Source of the DNA: Pseudomonadota bacterium
Lineage (GTDB): Bacteria > Pseudomonadota > Gammaproteobacteria > Pseudomonadales > Azotimanducaceae
Assembly (NCBI GenBank): GCA_027624035.1
Contig: JAQBUI010000005.1
Coordinates: forward strand, 1 to 64,000
DNA length: 64,000 nt
Direction: 5' to 3'
Every line of letters starts with the position of its first letter. Positions within the stretch are counted from its first letter, which is position 1. The position numbers and the translations under genes were made by a program. Under the pieces are notes generated by a model that saw nothing but the letters and a program-made list of their open reading frames with translations, had not been told where the DNA came from and ran no database searches. Below are positions 9,556 through 19,084 of this stretch, in pieces.

Positions 9556-11109
9556 CTAACCCAACTCATCACTGGCTACGCGATAGGTCGGGTCTTCAAA
9601 TACGTTCACCTCCACGAGGTTGCCGGCATTATGCAACAGCCTTCGACATTCGGGGCTGAGATGTCGCAAATGCAGCGCCTTGCCAGCTTTGACGTAACGG
9701 TCGGCCAGATTCTCAATGGCCTCAATGGCGGAGTGGTCAACCACGCGGGCATTGGCGAAGTCCACGACAACGTCATCCGGGTCGCTGTCGACATCGAACA
9801 GTTCCAGGAAGTTAGCGACCGAACTGAAGAATATGGGGCCGCTGATGCGGTAGGTCTTGTGCAAAGGGTCGATACTGACCTTGGCTTCGATCTGCTTGGC
9901 GTGTTGCCAGGCAAACACCAGTGCACTGTAAATGACACCGGTCAGTACCGCGATAGCGAGGTCAAATGCCACAGTGACGGCCGTCACAAGAACAATCGCC
10001 CCGAAATCGGCAAGAGGCACTTTTTTGATCAGCTTGAAGGTTGTCCATTCAAAAGTGGCAATGACCACAACGAACATGACGCCCACGAGTGCGGCGAGGG
10101 GAATCATCTCTATATAGGAAGAGGCGAACAGAATGAATACGAGTAACGTCATTGCCGCGGTGATGCCGGACAGTCTGCCGCGGCCACCCGAGTTGATGTT
10201 GATCATCGACTGCCCGATCATGGCGCAACCACCCATCGCGCCGAAGGTTGAACAGGTGAGGTTCGCCACCCCCTGGCCGACACATTCGCGGTTTCCCTGG
10301 CCACGGGTGTTGGTCATTTCGTCAATGACCGTGAGCGTGAGTAACGACTCGATCAGGCCGATGGCTGCGAGGATCAGGGAATAGGGCAGGATGATCCGCA
10401 GGGTCTCCAGGGTAATGGGGACGTCTGGCAGGGCAAAAGTCGGCAGGTTGCCTGCGAGGGTCGCGTTAGCATTCCCGCTGGTCCCGCGAACAAAATCAAT
10501 CACAGTGCGAGTATCCAGGTCCATGCCAATCACAAGCAGCGTCACTGCGACGATGGCCACCAGAGAGGCCGGTACTGCGGTGGTCAGTTTTGGCAGCAGT
10601 GTAATGATTGCCATGGTCAATGCGACCAGACCCAGCATGGTATAGAGCGACGGGCCCTCGAGCCAGCTCATGGAACCTGACGCATCCGGCACCTGGAATT
10701 GACCCAGTTGTGCCAGAAAGATGACGATCGCGAGGCCGTTCACAAAGCCGATCATGACCGGATGTGGCACCATGCGGATGAACTTGCCCAGTTTGAAGAT
10801 GCCGGCAGCGATCTGGATGATCCCGGTAAATACCAGTGCCGCAAACAGGTACTGAACGCCGTGCTCGACAACCAGCGACACCATCACCACGGCCGTGGCG
10901 CCGGTGGCGCCCGAGATCATTCCAGGTCGGCCTCCCAGAACGGCAGTCACAAGGCCCATGATGAATGCGGCGTAAAGCCCGACCATGGGGTCAACGGTCG
11001 CGACGAAGGCGAATGCGACCGCTTCAGGAACCAGCGCCAGCGCGACGGTAATTCCTGACAACACGTCATTCTTTACCGACTGTGCGGTAAAAGCAGGCAT
11101 AACAAACAC
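9556..11109 (-). CDS. SulP/SLC26 family anion transporter with STAS domain
   Basis: A 517-residue inner-membrane transporter. About 11-14 membrane segments fill the first 390 residues, including the family signature [14 protein letters not shown] near residue 58. A cytosolic STAS domain covers about residues 415-505 ([28 protein letters not shown]). Members move sulfate, bicarbonate or other anions; the substrate cannot be told. The start is probably GTG 11109, ten bases after GAGGAG; an ATG three codons downstream is less well spaced. Confidence 0.9.
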   Translation of the reverse strand: MFVMPAFTAQSVKNDVLSGITVALALVPEAVAFAFVATVDPMVGLYAAFIMGLVTAVLGGRPGMISGATGATAVVMVSLVVEHGVQYLFAALVFTGIIQIAAGIFKLGKFIRMVPHPVMIGFVNGLAIVIFLAQLGQFQVPDASGSMSWLEGPSLYTMLGLVALTMAIITLLPKLTTAVPASLVAIVAVTLLVIGMDLDTRTVIDFVRGTSGNANATLAGNLPTFALPDVPITLETLRIILPYSLILAAIGLIESLLTLTVIDEMTNTRGQGNRECVGQGVANLTCSTFGAMGGCAMIGQSMININSGGRGRLSGITAAMTLLVFILFASSYIEMIPLAALVGVMFVVVIATFEWTTFKLIKKVPLADFGAIVLVTAVTVAFDLAIAVLTGVIYSALVFAWQHAKQIEAKVSIDPLHKTYRISGPIFFSSVANFLELFDVDSDPDDVVVDFANARVVDHSAIEAIENLADRYVKAGKALHLRHLSPECRRLLHNAGNLVEVNVFEDPTYRVASDELG

Positions 11110-11563
11110 GTAAAGGGTTCTCCTCGGATTGGATCAGCAGGACCACAACAACTGAACTTGAAATGAACCTTGCCCCATAGACGCTGTGTCGTTATGCAAG
11201 CGGTTCTTCGTTGAATCTGGCGCGAAGACTGGAGCGCCTGAATTCGGGTTTTCGTGGAGACGCGGAGACTAGCAGATATTCCATTGAATTCGCAAATTGT
11301 GGGTGCCGTAATTGTGGGTGCCGTACCACAAAGTCCATACTTTACATGGGCTCATATTCACGGGATCCAACGACTTTGTTGAGTCAGGTCAGATGTTGCT
11401 CGGTTGGGATGCGCTCTGCTTACGATGTTTCGGGATCGAGCACCTTTGCGGGAGCCTGTGATCAATCCTGTTCCTTCGTTTGGCCCGTCCCCGAAATGGC
11501 GAATTCGAATCCGCCCGTGTGACGGTGTCACTTGAACGAGACTGAATGTCTGGGGATGACCGC
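11110..11563. other. Intergenic region with a short tandem repeat
   Basis: No gene is supported in these 454 bases between the SulP start and the GST stop. A perfect tandem duplication of ATTGTGGGTGCCGTA lies at 11296-11325. The upstream region of the SulP gene presumably carries its promoter, but no clear hexamers were seen. Confidence 0.4.
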
Positions 11564-12256
11564 CTAGCCGGGGTTGGGTCGCCTGGGCACCTGCAGCGTG
11601 AACTGGCCAGCATCAGCGTACGCATGTCCAAATGCCGGACGCTTTGTAAATCTGGACATGTATCCCCGGAAGACTTCCGCCTGGCAGAGACCATAGGCAC
11701 GAGCCCACATGACGTTCTGACCCATGACGCAGTCGGCAGCAGAGAACGCATCTCCGAGAATAAAGGTCTGATGTTGAAGTCGTTTGGCCAACTGTGGTTC
11801 CACTTCGTCGCGGAACTTTTTCTGATAGCGAGCGATGGTCCTGGGGTCCCGGTCCTCTTCAGGCAGCAGATGGGTGTGCAAGCGGATCTGCCACAGCATC
11901 ATGTCGACCCAGGAACAGCCGAAGTACAGCATCTGGAGATAGTCGGGGCGCTGTGCTGAGTCAAGGGGAGGGGCCAGGCGCTTTTCGGGGAAGAGGTCTG
12001 CTAGCAGCGTAATCATCGCGCCGCTCTCAAGCATCGTTTGAACCTGCCCATCTGATGTGGTGATTTCCAACATGGGTACATTGTGGTTCGGGTTTCGTTC
12101 GAGATAGGGCTGGGTGTATTGTTCCAGATTCTGCAGCGAAACCAGTTGAATACTGAATGCGTCCTCCGGTAGAAGTTCATGCAACAGCCACTTGACCCGG
12201 GCGCTGCGGGTTGCGGGGGCATGATAGAGCTTGAGATTTAGATGATGGGCGTTCAT
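11564..12256 (-). CDS. Glutathione S-transferase family protein
   Basis: A 230-residue protein with an N-terminal thioredoxin-like domain (LKLYHAPATRSARVKW, with a serine near residue 17 where GSH is activated), the conserved NVPMLE cis-proline segment, and the ESGAM GSH-binding turn. The all-helical C-terminal domain follows. It would conjugate or reduce small electrophiles with glutathione in the cytosol. ATG 12256 is preceded by AGGA at about ten bases. It lies downstream of the sulfatase gene on the same strand, separated by a hairpin, so it may be expressed separately. Confidence 0.85.
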   Translation of the reverse strand: MNAHHLNLKLYHAPATRSARVKWLLHELLPEDAFSIQLVSLQNLEQYTQPYLERNPNHNVPMLEITTSDGQVQTMLESGAMITLLADLFPEKRLAPPLDSAQRPDYLQMLYFGCSWVDMMLWQIRLHTHLLPEEDRDPRTIARYQKKFRDEVEPQLAKRLQHQTFILGDAFSAADCVMGQNVMWARAYGLCQAEVFRGYMSRFTKRPAFGHAYADAGQFTLQVPRRPNPG

Positions 12257-12325
12257 ATGCTCGAATCCTGGTCGGCACCAGTCCCGGGTGGTTGCACAGT
12301 TGCGCAGACCCCGGGGCAGCGGCCC

Positions 12326-12350
12326 CAGACCTCCTGACGAATCAGGTCTG
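12326..12350 (-). terminator. Hairpin after the sulfatase gene
   Basis: CAGACCTCCTGACGAATCAGGTCTG folds as a stem of CAGACC/GGTCTG plus TGA/TCA. It lies six bases beyond the sulfatase stop. There is no T-run after it on either strand, so it may be a processing or pausing hairpin. Confidence 0.4.
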
Positions 12351-12355
12351 AGTGG

Positions 12356-13825
12356 TTAAAGGGTCTCATACTTTTCCTGCAGGGCATCGGCGAAGTCGCT
12401 CCGGCCGGTCTCTCTCAGCCGGACCAGATAGCTTTTCAGTTGCCCCCTGATGTGAAATGGACCGCCCTCGTCGATCACGTTCTGTAGCGGGTCTTTGCCC
12501 CGGGCCGCGTTCACCATCATCTCTGCATGCCAGCCGTTGAGTCTCTCCATCCCGGCAGCGACCAGTTCCGGACAGGACGCGGCCAGGTTGTTGGTTTCAT
12601 GAGGGTCTGCATTCAGGTCAAACAACATGATGTCATCATAGAGATGGTAGCCATCGTGCAGGGTATTGATGAGCAGGTTCTGGTTCCAGCGCACGCCACG
12701 CTGGCAGGTCCATGCGCCCTGGGAGACAATCAGTTCACTACGACCCAGATCCTGCCCGCTGTTCAGCGAATCAGCAAAGCTGACGCCGTCCCAGGTGCTA
12801 GGAACCCGCACACCGAGCAATTCGAGAATCGTGGCGGACACATCAATCTGGTAGTGCATGGCCTCAAACTGGCGTCCGTCCAGGGCCGGTGCCTCCGGCC
12901 ACTTGAGCAGCATGGGTATCCGGGTGGTGAGCTGGTCGGCGGTTTGATGATCGCCGTAGACGTTCAGTTCACCGAGTGTTTCGCCATGGTCGGAGGAAAT
13001 CATGATGGCGGTATCTTCCAGGACGCCCAGATCGGCCAGTTGATTGAGCAGTCTGCCGACGTATTCATCTGCGACCAGCACTCCGGTGTCGTAACCGTCA
13101 AACATTTTGCGGACTGCGGCCATGTCGGGGATCTGTTGCGGCTGCCGGGGAAACCGTTCACTGACAGCAGCATTGGGCGCGAAGCCATAGCATTCCTGGG
13201 CTGAGTGGGGCCCGGCGCCACGCCAGTGAGCGGCGCGCACTGCTTCGGTCAGCCAGGCCGGAAGGTCGTAGTCAGCAAACGGCTCGCCATAGCTCGCGGC
13301 CGCACGATAGGGTGTGTGTGGATCCCACAGGTGTACGTGCAGAAACCAGTTATCGGTTTCGCCATTCTGCCCAAGCCACTGGTTAGCCAGGGCGTAGACC
13401 TCATCGGCGGTTTCCAGACCGAACGCCCCCGGCACACGCTGAGCCTCGTCAAAACCCGCGTACCAGTGAAACGCTGAATGTCGCTGGGCAAATGAGCTGA
13501 TCGAGCAGGTGCGCAGGCCGGCTCGCTTGATGCGGGTCGGGAAACTGTTCAGCTGCATTTCTGACCAGAACCCGCGTTCAGGTCCTCCGATCACAGGGTC
13601 GGCATCCGTACCACCGTGATTGACGACCCCATTGTGAATGCCGAAACGCCCGGTCAGCAGGGCGGACCTGCTTGGCAGGCACGGCGTGTCTGAAGCATGG
13701 ACGTTGTTAAACTGCATGGCATCAGCAGCGAAGGCGTCGATGTTGGGCGAGGTTGGCCGGTGGTAGCCGTAGCACCCCAGATGGTCCGCTCGCAGGGTAT
13801 CAATGTCGATGTAGAGTATGCGCAT
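12356..13825 (-). CDS. Type I sulfatase
   Basis: A 489-residue alkaline-phosphatase-superfamily sulfatase that would cleave sulfate esters using calcium and a formylglycine. Metal-binding start is IDIDTLRADHLGCYG (residues 6-20). The formylglycine motif is C49-L-P-S-R53 in DTPCLPSRSALLTGR. A later metal site is SSDHGETLGE. No signal peptide is seen, so it is cytosolic or misses a usual leader. ATG 13825 is preferred over one eight codons upstream because the conserved strand begins at MRILYIDID. The anaerobic-type modifying enzyme or FGE is not in this window. Confidence 0.88.
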   Translation of the reverse strand: MRILYIDIDTLRADHLGCYGYHRPTSPNIDAFAADAMQFNNVHASDTPCLPSRSALLTGRFGIHNGVVNHGGTDADPVIGGPERGFWSEMQLNSFPTRIKRAGLRTCSISSFAQRHSAFHWYAGFDEAQRVPGAFGLETADEVYALANQWLGQNGETDNWFLHVHLWDPHTPYRAAASYGEPFADYDLPAWLTEAVRAAHWRGAGPHSAQECYGFAPNAAVSERFPRQPQQIPDMAAVRKMFDGYDTGVLVADEYVGRLLNQLADLGVLEDTAIMISSDHGETLGELNVYGDHQTADQLTTRIPMLLKWPEAPALDGRQFEAMHYQIDVSATILELLGVRVPSTWDGVSFADSLNSGQDLGRSELIVSQGAWTCQRGVRWNQNLLINTLHDGYHLYDDIMLFDLNADPHETNNLAASCPELVAAGMERLNGWHAEMMVNAARGKDPLQNVIDEGGPFHIRGQLKSYLVRLRETGRSDFADALQEKYETL

Positions 13826-14134
13826 GACGTCACCGGATGATGAGAACACAAATGATTATCTGCGTTGATCGGGCGGGAATCCAGCCATGAGGTAGCTTCT
13901 GAGGAAGACCACCGTTGGTCACTGTTTGCTTTCATTGCGTCATGTGGACGAACCAATGACACTGATCGTCAGGTATATTCGATCAAGCAAGAGGCACCAG
14001 TCGACCATCGAGAGTTCCTCTGCCGGGTCTCCCAAGTACAAAGACGGCGGATGATCGGAATGGGGAGTCGGGATTGCGACGGATTGAGAGAGCCAATCTA
14101 AAAATCGTGATGAGGCTGATCTTTAGCGATATGC
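13826..14134. other. Divergent intergenic region, sulfatase / CotH-VTC operon
   Basis: No gene is supported. It should hold promoters in both directions; the plus-strand candidate at 14074-14102 is listed separately. Confidence 0.4.
14074..14102 (+). promoter_or_regulatory. Candidate sigma-70 promoter of the CotH-VTC operon
   Basis: TTGCGA (14074-14079) and TCTAAA (14097-14102) are separated by 17 bases; each matches four of six consensus positions. Transcription would begin near 14109, giving a leader of about 25 bases. This is read by eye only. Confidence 0.35.
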
Positions 14135-14656
14135 ATGAAAAGCAGTAAGATGATGACCATGTTCCTGCCACTAAAGTTGATTGCTTCCATCTGTCTGATG
14201 GTGAGCCTGAACCTGTTCGGGATGTCGGCTCGGGCCAGTGACCTGACGATCGTTGACAAATTTCCTCGAGCCTGGACCGGTGTGTTTCGCTGGCACGAGG
14301 TCATGGGCGATCAGTACATTACTGTCAATCTCACCAGGGTTCGAAAAGATGGGAACCGGCTGGCGGTTACCGGGTCGGGCACCTACCTGATTGGCAAGAG
14401 CCGGACTGACATGAAGGTCGAATGGCTGATCGACATCGAGAGCCGCTTCATCGAGATGTGGGATAGCGACCCTTCCGGCGATGATACCGGCCTTGTCACC
14501 CATGGTTCGTACAAGGGCACGATTTCAAGAGATTTCGATGAGATTTTTGCAATCTGGCGTACCTATGGAACGGATGAGACCGGGTCTGTACGGCTCACGG
14601 TGCGCGACCCTGCGGTGAGTGAAACCGTCCCGGCACCGGGGTTCGGACCCCAATAG
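14135..14656 (+). CDS. Small secreted protein of unknown function, first gene of CotH-VTC operon
   Basis: A 173-residue protein with a signal peptide (hydrophobic segment LIASICLMVSLNLFGM, cleavage near ARASD). The mature part is rich in predicted strands (ITVNLTRVRKDGNRLAVTGSG, TDMKVEWLIDIE) and may be a small beta-barrel or lipocalin-like fold; no family is recognised. Several ATGs lie close together (14135, 14150, 14153, 14159), so the exact start is open. Two bases separate its stop from the next gene's GTG, so it is the leading gene of a seven-gene operon. A role in an envelope phosphate or phosphoprotein system is inferred only from its neighbours. Confidence 0.7.
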   Translation: MKSSKMMTMFLPLKLIASICLMVSLNLFGMSARASDLTIVDKFPRAWTGVFRWHEVMGDQYITVNLTRVRKDGNRLAVTGSGTYLIGKSRTDMKVEWLIDIESRFIEMWDSDPSGDDTGLVTHGSYKGTISRDFDEIFAIWRTYGTDETGSVRLTVRDPAVSETVPAPGFGPQ

Positions 14657-14658
14657 AC

Positions 14659-15480
14659 GTGGGTTATCGAGGTCAATTGGGAAGTACCCGCGGGTATCTC
14701 ACGACACTGATCCTCCTGCTGTTTCAGCCCCTGTCAGGGGTGCACGCGTCCGAGTTGCGCTTTGCGCTGTTGGGTCATACATACTACCTGCTGCCCCACG
14801 AGGACATTCAGGACCGTCTGGTACGTTCAATCAACCGGGAACAGCCTGCTTACGTTTTTGCCCTTGGTGATGTGGTCGTGTTCAATCGAGACAAGGACTG
14901 GGAGGCAGCCCAACGCTTCTTTGCAAGACTTGATGCGGAAGTAGTTTATTCGCCCGGCAATCACGATCTGTTCAGGTTCGACATCGTTGAGGGCTGGGGA
15001 ACGAACCGTTTCTATCCGGAGTGGCGCCAGCGCTATATCGATCGCATCGGTTATGTCAATCGTCACGTACGTCATCCGAAGGCGGATTTTGTGCTGATCA
15101 ATTCAGTGGATCCGTTTTTTCTGACCCGACCGTTTATTGATGGGGCACTCGCCAGTGCCAATCCGGAGACACCAACCTATCTGCTCACGCACCAGCGAGT
15201 CTGGCTGGAGCGCTATCAGGATCACTGGATTCACTGGTATTGGAAGGGCATACGACGCGAGGAGTTTCTTCCCTATATCAGGCAATTCGACCAGATGTTC
15301 ATTGGTGACCTGTGGGGAAGGTTGGAGGTGCTCGATATCGAAGGTACACCTGCAGCCATGGTCGGCATGGGGAACCGGGATCGTCCTGTGTTTTATGTCA
15401 TGGCTGTATTGCGTGATGGTCATTTGACTCTATCTCAGCGAACCTTGTCATTGCCGCCAGAGCATCCCTATCATGATTGA
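14659..15480 (+). CDS. Secreted metallophosphoesterase-like protein with degenerate metal site
   Basis: A 273-residue calcineurin-like phosphoesterase fold with an N-terminal signal or anchor (LTTLILLLFQPLSGVHAS). Recognisable blocks are GDVVV at 70-74, GNHD at 100-103 and THQR at 177-180. The first block, normally Asp-x-His, reads LLGHTYY (38-43) and lacks the aspartate, and the last block, normally Gly-His-x-His, reads GDLWG (216-220). It may therefore bind one metal, have changed chemistry or act as a binding protein. GTG 14659 follows the previous stop by two bases; its end overlaps the next gene by eight bases. Confidence 0.75.
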   Translation: MGYRGQLGSTRGYLTTLILLLFQPLSGVHASELRFALLGHTYYLLPHEDIQDRLVRSINREQPAYVFALGDVVVFNRDKDWEAAQRFFARLDAEVVYSPGNHDLFRFDIVEGWGTNRFYPEWRQRYIDRIGYVNRHVRHPKADFVLINSVDPFFLTRPFIDGALASANPETPTYLLTHQRVWLERYQDHWIHWYWKGIRREEFLPYIRQFDQMFIGDLWGRLEVLDIEGTPAAMVGMGNRDRPVFYVMAVLRDGHLTLSQRTLSLPPEHPYHD

Positions 15481-15889
15481 CCCGGTCCTGTTCGTGCGAA
15501 GCAGAGTCCGCTTTTGCACGTTCCTCCCCGTGATCCTGTTGTCGCTGCCGTTTGTGGCTCTCGGCAGTACAGACCCGGTGATGGACACGCTGGTGGAAAA
15601 TCGATGGCGAATGGTCAGGAAAACGGGTGTAGGGCTGGTCGAGACCATTTGGCATTTCCAGCAGGACGGGACCGGCCTGATCAGGCTGGAGGTGACCCGG
15701 GACGGCCGGACGACAACCTATCAGCATAGGTTCGATTTCGAGCTGGACGGGAATCGCATCACGATCCAGGAAGAGATCGAAGCCATGTGGCGAGGCTACT
15801 TTGGCGTGTCCACATGGACTTTGAACGAGGGCAAAATCGTCGGCGACGTTACATTCCGGGACGAGGTGTTAGTATTCAGCCATGAATGA
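15473..15889 (+). CDS. Small secreted protein of unknown function
   Basis: A 138-residue protein with a signal peptide (FCTFLPVILLSLPFVALGST). The mature part is short and strand-rich (IWHFQQDGTGLIRLEV, YQHRFDFELDGNRITIQ), resembling small lipocalin-like or copper-resistance-type beta-barrels in pattern only. It shares the general style of the first gene of the operon. Its ATG lies inside the stop region of the phosphoesterase (ATGATTGA) and its own end overlaps the DUF4956 start (ATGAATGA), which implies translational coupling. Confidence 0.7.
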   Translation: MIDPVLFVRSRVRFCTFLPVILLSLPFVALGSTDPVMDTLVENRWRMVRKTGVGLVETIWHFQQDGTGLIRLEVTRDGRTTTYQHRFDFELDGNRITIQEEIEAMWRGYFGVSTWTLNEGKIVGDVTFRDEVLVFSHE

Positions 15890-16556
15890 TGAGCTCTTCT
15901 CAATGACGTTTTCTGGTTCGGTGCTCTGGGTTTCACTGGTCCAGTTGGCGCTGGCATTCGTGATGGCGAGTATCGTTCGACTTGTCTATGTCCGGTTTGG
16001 TACGTCTCTGTCCAATCGTCGCGCATTTGCGAGGAATTTCTTTCTGCTGGCGATGACCATCACTTTCATTATTTCGATCGTCAAGTCTTCCCTCGCGTTG
16101 TCGCTTGGGTTGGTCGGCGCGCTGTCGATCGTGCGCTTCAGAACGCCAATCAAGGAGCCGGAGGAACTGGCCTATCTCTTTCTGACCATTGCGATCGGCA
16201 TCGGGCTGGGTGCAAATCAAATCATGCTGACGTGTGTCGCCTTTATTGTGATTATCGCGGCGATTGTTGTACACGGACTCCATGGTGGAACCCGACCGTC
16301 GCTTGAATCGGTCAACCTGTCACTACGCCTTGAGAAAGCCGAGGCACCGTCTCTGGAAGCCATCATTTCCGCGCTTGACCCATATTGTGAGGCAGTGGTG
16401 GTAAGGCGTTTCGAGTCCATGAACGATTGCGTGGAAGTCGGCCTGCAAGTGGCACCCCACGGGAATGCTGCGATCGAACAGATGGCCCGGGCGATCGGTA
16501 CCCTTCATCCATCCGCAGAAGTTCAGTTCATCAATCCGCAGACGATCGCTGTGTGA
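15882..16556 (+). CDS. DUF4956 membrane protein
   Basis: A 224-residue inner-membrane protein with four hydrophobic segments in the first 135 residues and a cytosolic alpha/beta tail of about 85 residues. The core SLGLVGALSIVRFRTPIKEPEELAYLFLTIAIG is the conserved DUF4956 block (about residues 75-107). DUF4956 genes are repeatedly found beside VTC-domain and CotH genes in other bacteria. A role as the membrane partner or channel of a polyphosphate or phospho-transfer system is an inference from that context. It overlaps genes on both sides. Confidence 0.85.
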   Translation: MNDELFSMTFSGSVLWVSLVQLALAFVMASIVRLVYVRFGTSLSNRRAFARNFFLLAMTITFIISIVKSSLALSLGLVGALSIVRFRTPIKEPEELAYLFLTIAIGIGLGANQIMLTCVAFIVIIAAIVVHGLHGGTRPSLESVNLSLRLEKAEAPSLEAIISALDPYCEAVVVRRFESMNDCVEVGLQVAPHGNAAIEQMARAIGTLHPSAEVQFINPQTIAV

Positions 16557-19084
16557 GGTGCCGGTCGCTGCTGGTGTTGGCTGGCCTCGTTATGAGCCTT
16601 TCTGTCGCGGCCAATCCTTTTGACGCGCCGCCCCTTCCACAGGACAGTTCACCATGGCTGCCTCATCTGAGTGTCGAGTTCCAGCAGCACGATCTGGACC
16701 GGCTCCGACAGCGCCGCGATGGGGCGCTGCAGCAGCATGTGCTGGAAACGGGCCCAGATGACTTCCTGCCGGCAGTGATTACTCTGAACGACGACGCCGT
16801 CAAGGCTGAAATCCGACTCAAGGGGGACTTCATCGTTCATCTGGAGGGCTTCAAGTGGAGCTATCGGGTCAAGGTGCGTGGGGATGATGCGGTTCTGGGG
16901 TTGAAGACGTTTTCGTTGCAACATCCGCGAATTCGACTGTTTCTGCACGAGTACGTGATCCTGCAGGCGATGCAGCGTGAGGGGCTGATCTCGCCGCGCT
17001 ATGAGTTTGTCAAACTGAGCATCAACGGAACCTATCTTGGTATATACAATCTTGAAGAGCACTTTGAGTCCCGGCTGTTGGAACGTCAGCACAGGATCGA
17101 TGCGCCCATTGTCAAAATAGACGAAACGTTTCTGTTCCAGCTCATCTCACAGGAACGGTCCCGGACGAACAAGGATGACATCCTGTTCATCAGATCGCCG
17201 ATCGAGACGTTCCAGAAGAGCAAGGTGGCGACCGATCCCCGGTTGCGGTCCCAGTTCGAGAAGGCGGTCACGATGCTTGACGCATTTCGTCGTGGCACCG
17301 CGGCAGCCGGGGACATCTTTGATCTGGACGAGTACGCTCGCTACTTTGCAGTATCCGATGTGTTCATGGGTAAACATGGAAATCGCTGGCACAACCAGCG
17401 CTTTTACTTCAACCCGTTGTTATCTCGGCTCCAACCGATTGCCTTTGACTTCAATGATGACAAACCAGGCCTGGACCCGCTTTCGAGAATCAATCGCGGC
17501 AACGGCCTGTTCTATGGCACCAACTGGGCGTTCGATGTTTTCTCCCGGATGCTATTCAGCGATCCGGATTTTTTCACGCGCTATCTGGAGCACATGGAGA
17601 GACTCACTCATCCTCGCTATCTGAGACGCTTTTTTGAAGAGATCTCGCCCGATATCAAGCGATGGGAGAGTGCACTTGGTCCGGAGTTCCGGGGTACCCG
17701 ATACGAACCCTATGCCACGTTCGACGACCGTTTCATGGAAGCCTATTTCGAGAATCAGCGATACGTGCGCAATGCCATTCACGCGGCACCGCCACTTCTC
17801 GTGCATGCACAGACCGGCTCACCGGGTCGTTTCGTGTTCGAGAATCGTGGAGAGATGCCTGTGGAGGTGTTTCAGTACGTCGAAGACGGGCAACTTCGAC
17901 CGATCGAGCCCGTTGTGAACATGTCGACTTTCCGCTTTAAACATCCCTATTCAGTCCCCCGGGCGAACATTTCCTCTCTGGAACTGCCGAGCGGTGCCAT
18001 GCCGACTGCGTTCAGATATAGAATTCCTGGGGGCAGAGGGGACTGGCTGGCGAACGTGGGACCCACCGTACCGGGTGGTGTTCCATCTCCCGCCGAGCCG
18101 ACGATTCGACCACGCTTTGACCAGCATCATCCGACAAGACGGTTGCCCAATGCGGATCAGTTCGAGTTCATTCACGAGCGGGAAGGCGTGCTGCGGGTTG
18201 AGCCGGGACGTCACAAGATCACCGCCCCGATCATCATTGGCAAGGACAGCCGTCTGGTCATTCCCGCTGGTACCCGGTTGGATTTTTCACAAGGCGCCTG
18301 GCTGTTGTCATGGTCCGCCGTGGACATTGCTGGAACCCCGCAAGACCCTGTCGAACTGGTGTCCTCGGATGGTTCCGGAGGTGGTGTCATCATTCTTGAT
18401 GCACCCGAATACTCCTCATGGAAACACGTACGAGTAGTCGGCCTTGGCACACCAGGCTATCGTGAATGGCGCCCGCCTGGCGTCGTGACCTTCTATCGGT
18501 CTTCGATCGATCTGCAGAACGCGGTGTTCATGGAAACCCTCGGTGAGGATGCACTGAATATCGTCAACAGTGAGTTTACCCTTCGAACGATTCAGTTCAC
18601 TGGCGTTCCGGGCGATGCAGTGGATCTGGATTACTCCCAGGGACGAATCTACGACATGGTGGTATCGACGGCAGGCAATGACGCGCTGGATGTGTCTGGC
18701 AGCAAGGTGTACGTAAGCAATCTGAGGGTGCGCAATGCCGGCGACAAGGCCGTCAGTGTGGGTGGTGTGAGCCGGCTTCTGGGTGAGGACGTTCGATCGG
18801 AAGGGTCGCACATTGGCATCGCCGTCAAGGATGACTCTGTGGTAAGCGTTGAGGGTCTTCGGGTCCGCCAGGCACGGGTGGGCATTGCGGCCTATCGGAA
18901 GAAGTCAGGGTACTCGCACTCCACGACGGAGCTTCAAAACGCCACCTTGCTGGACGTGGATATTCCCATTTTGTTCGAGCGCAGTGAGTCGGTCATCTTC
19001 AATGGACGTCGCATCGCGACCAGCAGCGACAACAAACAGAAACTGCTGATTCGTGCCCTGAGAAATGATGAACGCCTCGACTAG
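16553..19084 (+). CDS. CotH-kinase domain protein fused to a C-terminal beta-helix
   Basis: An 843-residue exported protein. A signal peptide covers about residues 1-21. The CotH domain (about 45-400) shows IRLKG (87-91), NGTYLGIYNLEEHF (158-171), HNQRFYF (280-286) and FDFND (298-302), which match the nucleotide-binding blocks of CotH protein kinases; the usual aspartate before the Asn of the HN block is not obvious. Residues about 560-820 form short repeating strands typical of a right-handed beta-helix. GTG 16553 overlaps the DUF4956 stop (GTGTGA) and gives a good signal peptide; ATG 16592 would cut into it. CotH proteins phosphorylate serines of spore-coat proteins in Bacillus; the target here is unknown. 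Confidence 0.85.
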   Translation: MRCRSLLVLAGLVMSLSVAANPFDAPPLPQDSSPWLPHLSVEFQQHDLDRLRQRRDGALQQHVLETGPDDFLPAVITLNDDAVKAEIRLKGDFIVHLEGFKWSYRVKVRGDDAVLGLKTFSLQHPRIRLFLHEYVILQAMQREGLISPRYEFVKLSINGTYLGIYNLEEHFESRLLERQHRIDAPIVKIDETFLFQLISQERSRTNKDDILFIRSPIETFQKSKVATDPRLRSQFEKAVTMLDAFRRGTAAAGDIFDLDEYARYFAVSDVFMGKHGNRWHNQRFYFNPLLSRLQPIAFDFNDDKPGLDPLSRINRGNGLFYGTNWAFDVFSRMLFSDPDFFTRYLEHMERLTHPRYLRRFFEEISPDIKRWESALGPEFRGTRYEPYATFDDRFMEAYFENQRYVRNAIHAAPPLLVHAQTGSPGRFVFENRGEMPVEVFQYVEDGQLRPIEPVVNMSTFRFKHPYSVPRANISSLELPSGAMPTAFRYRIPGGRGDWLANVGPTVPGGVPSPAEPTIRPRFDQHHPTRRLPNADQFEFIHEREGVLRVEPGRHKITAPIIIGKDSRLVIPAGTRLDFSQGAWLLSWSAVDIAGTPQDPVELVSSDGSGGGVIILDAPEYSSWKHVRVVGLGTPGYREWRPPGVVTFYRSSIDLQNAVFMETLGEDALNIVNSEFTLRTIQFTGVPGDAVDLDYSQGRIYDMVVSTAGNDALDVSGSKVYVSNLRVRNAGDKAVSVGGVSRLLGEDVRSEGSHIGIAVKDDSVVSVEGLRVRQARVGIAAYRKKSGYSHSTTELQNATLLDVDIPILFERSESVIFNGRRIATSSDNKQKLLIRALRNDERLD

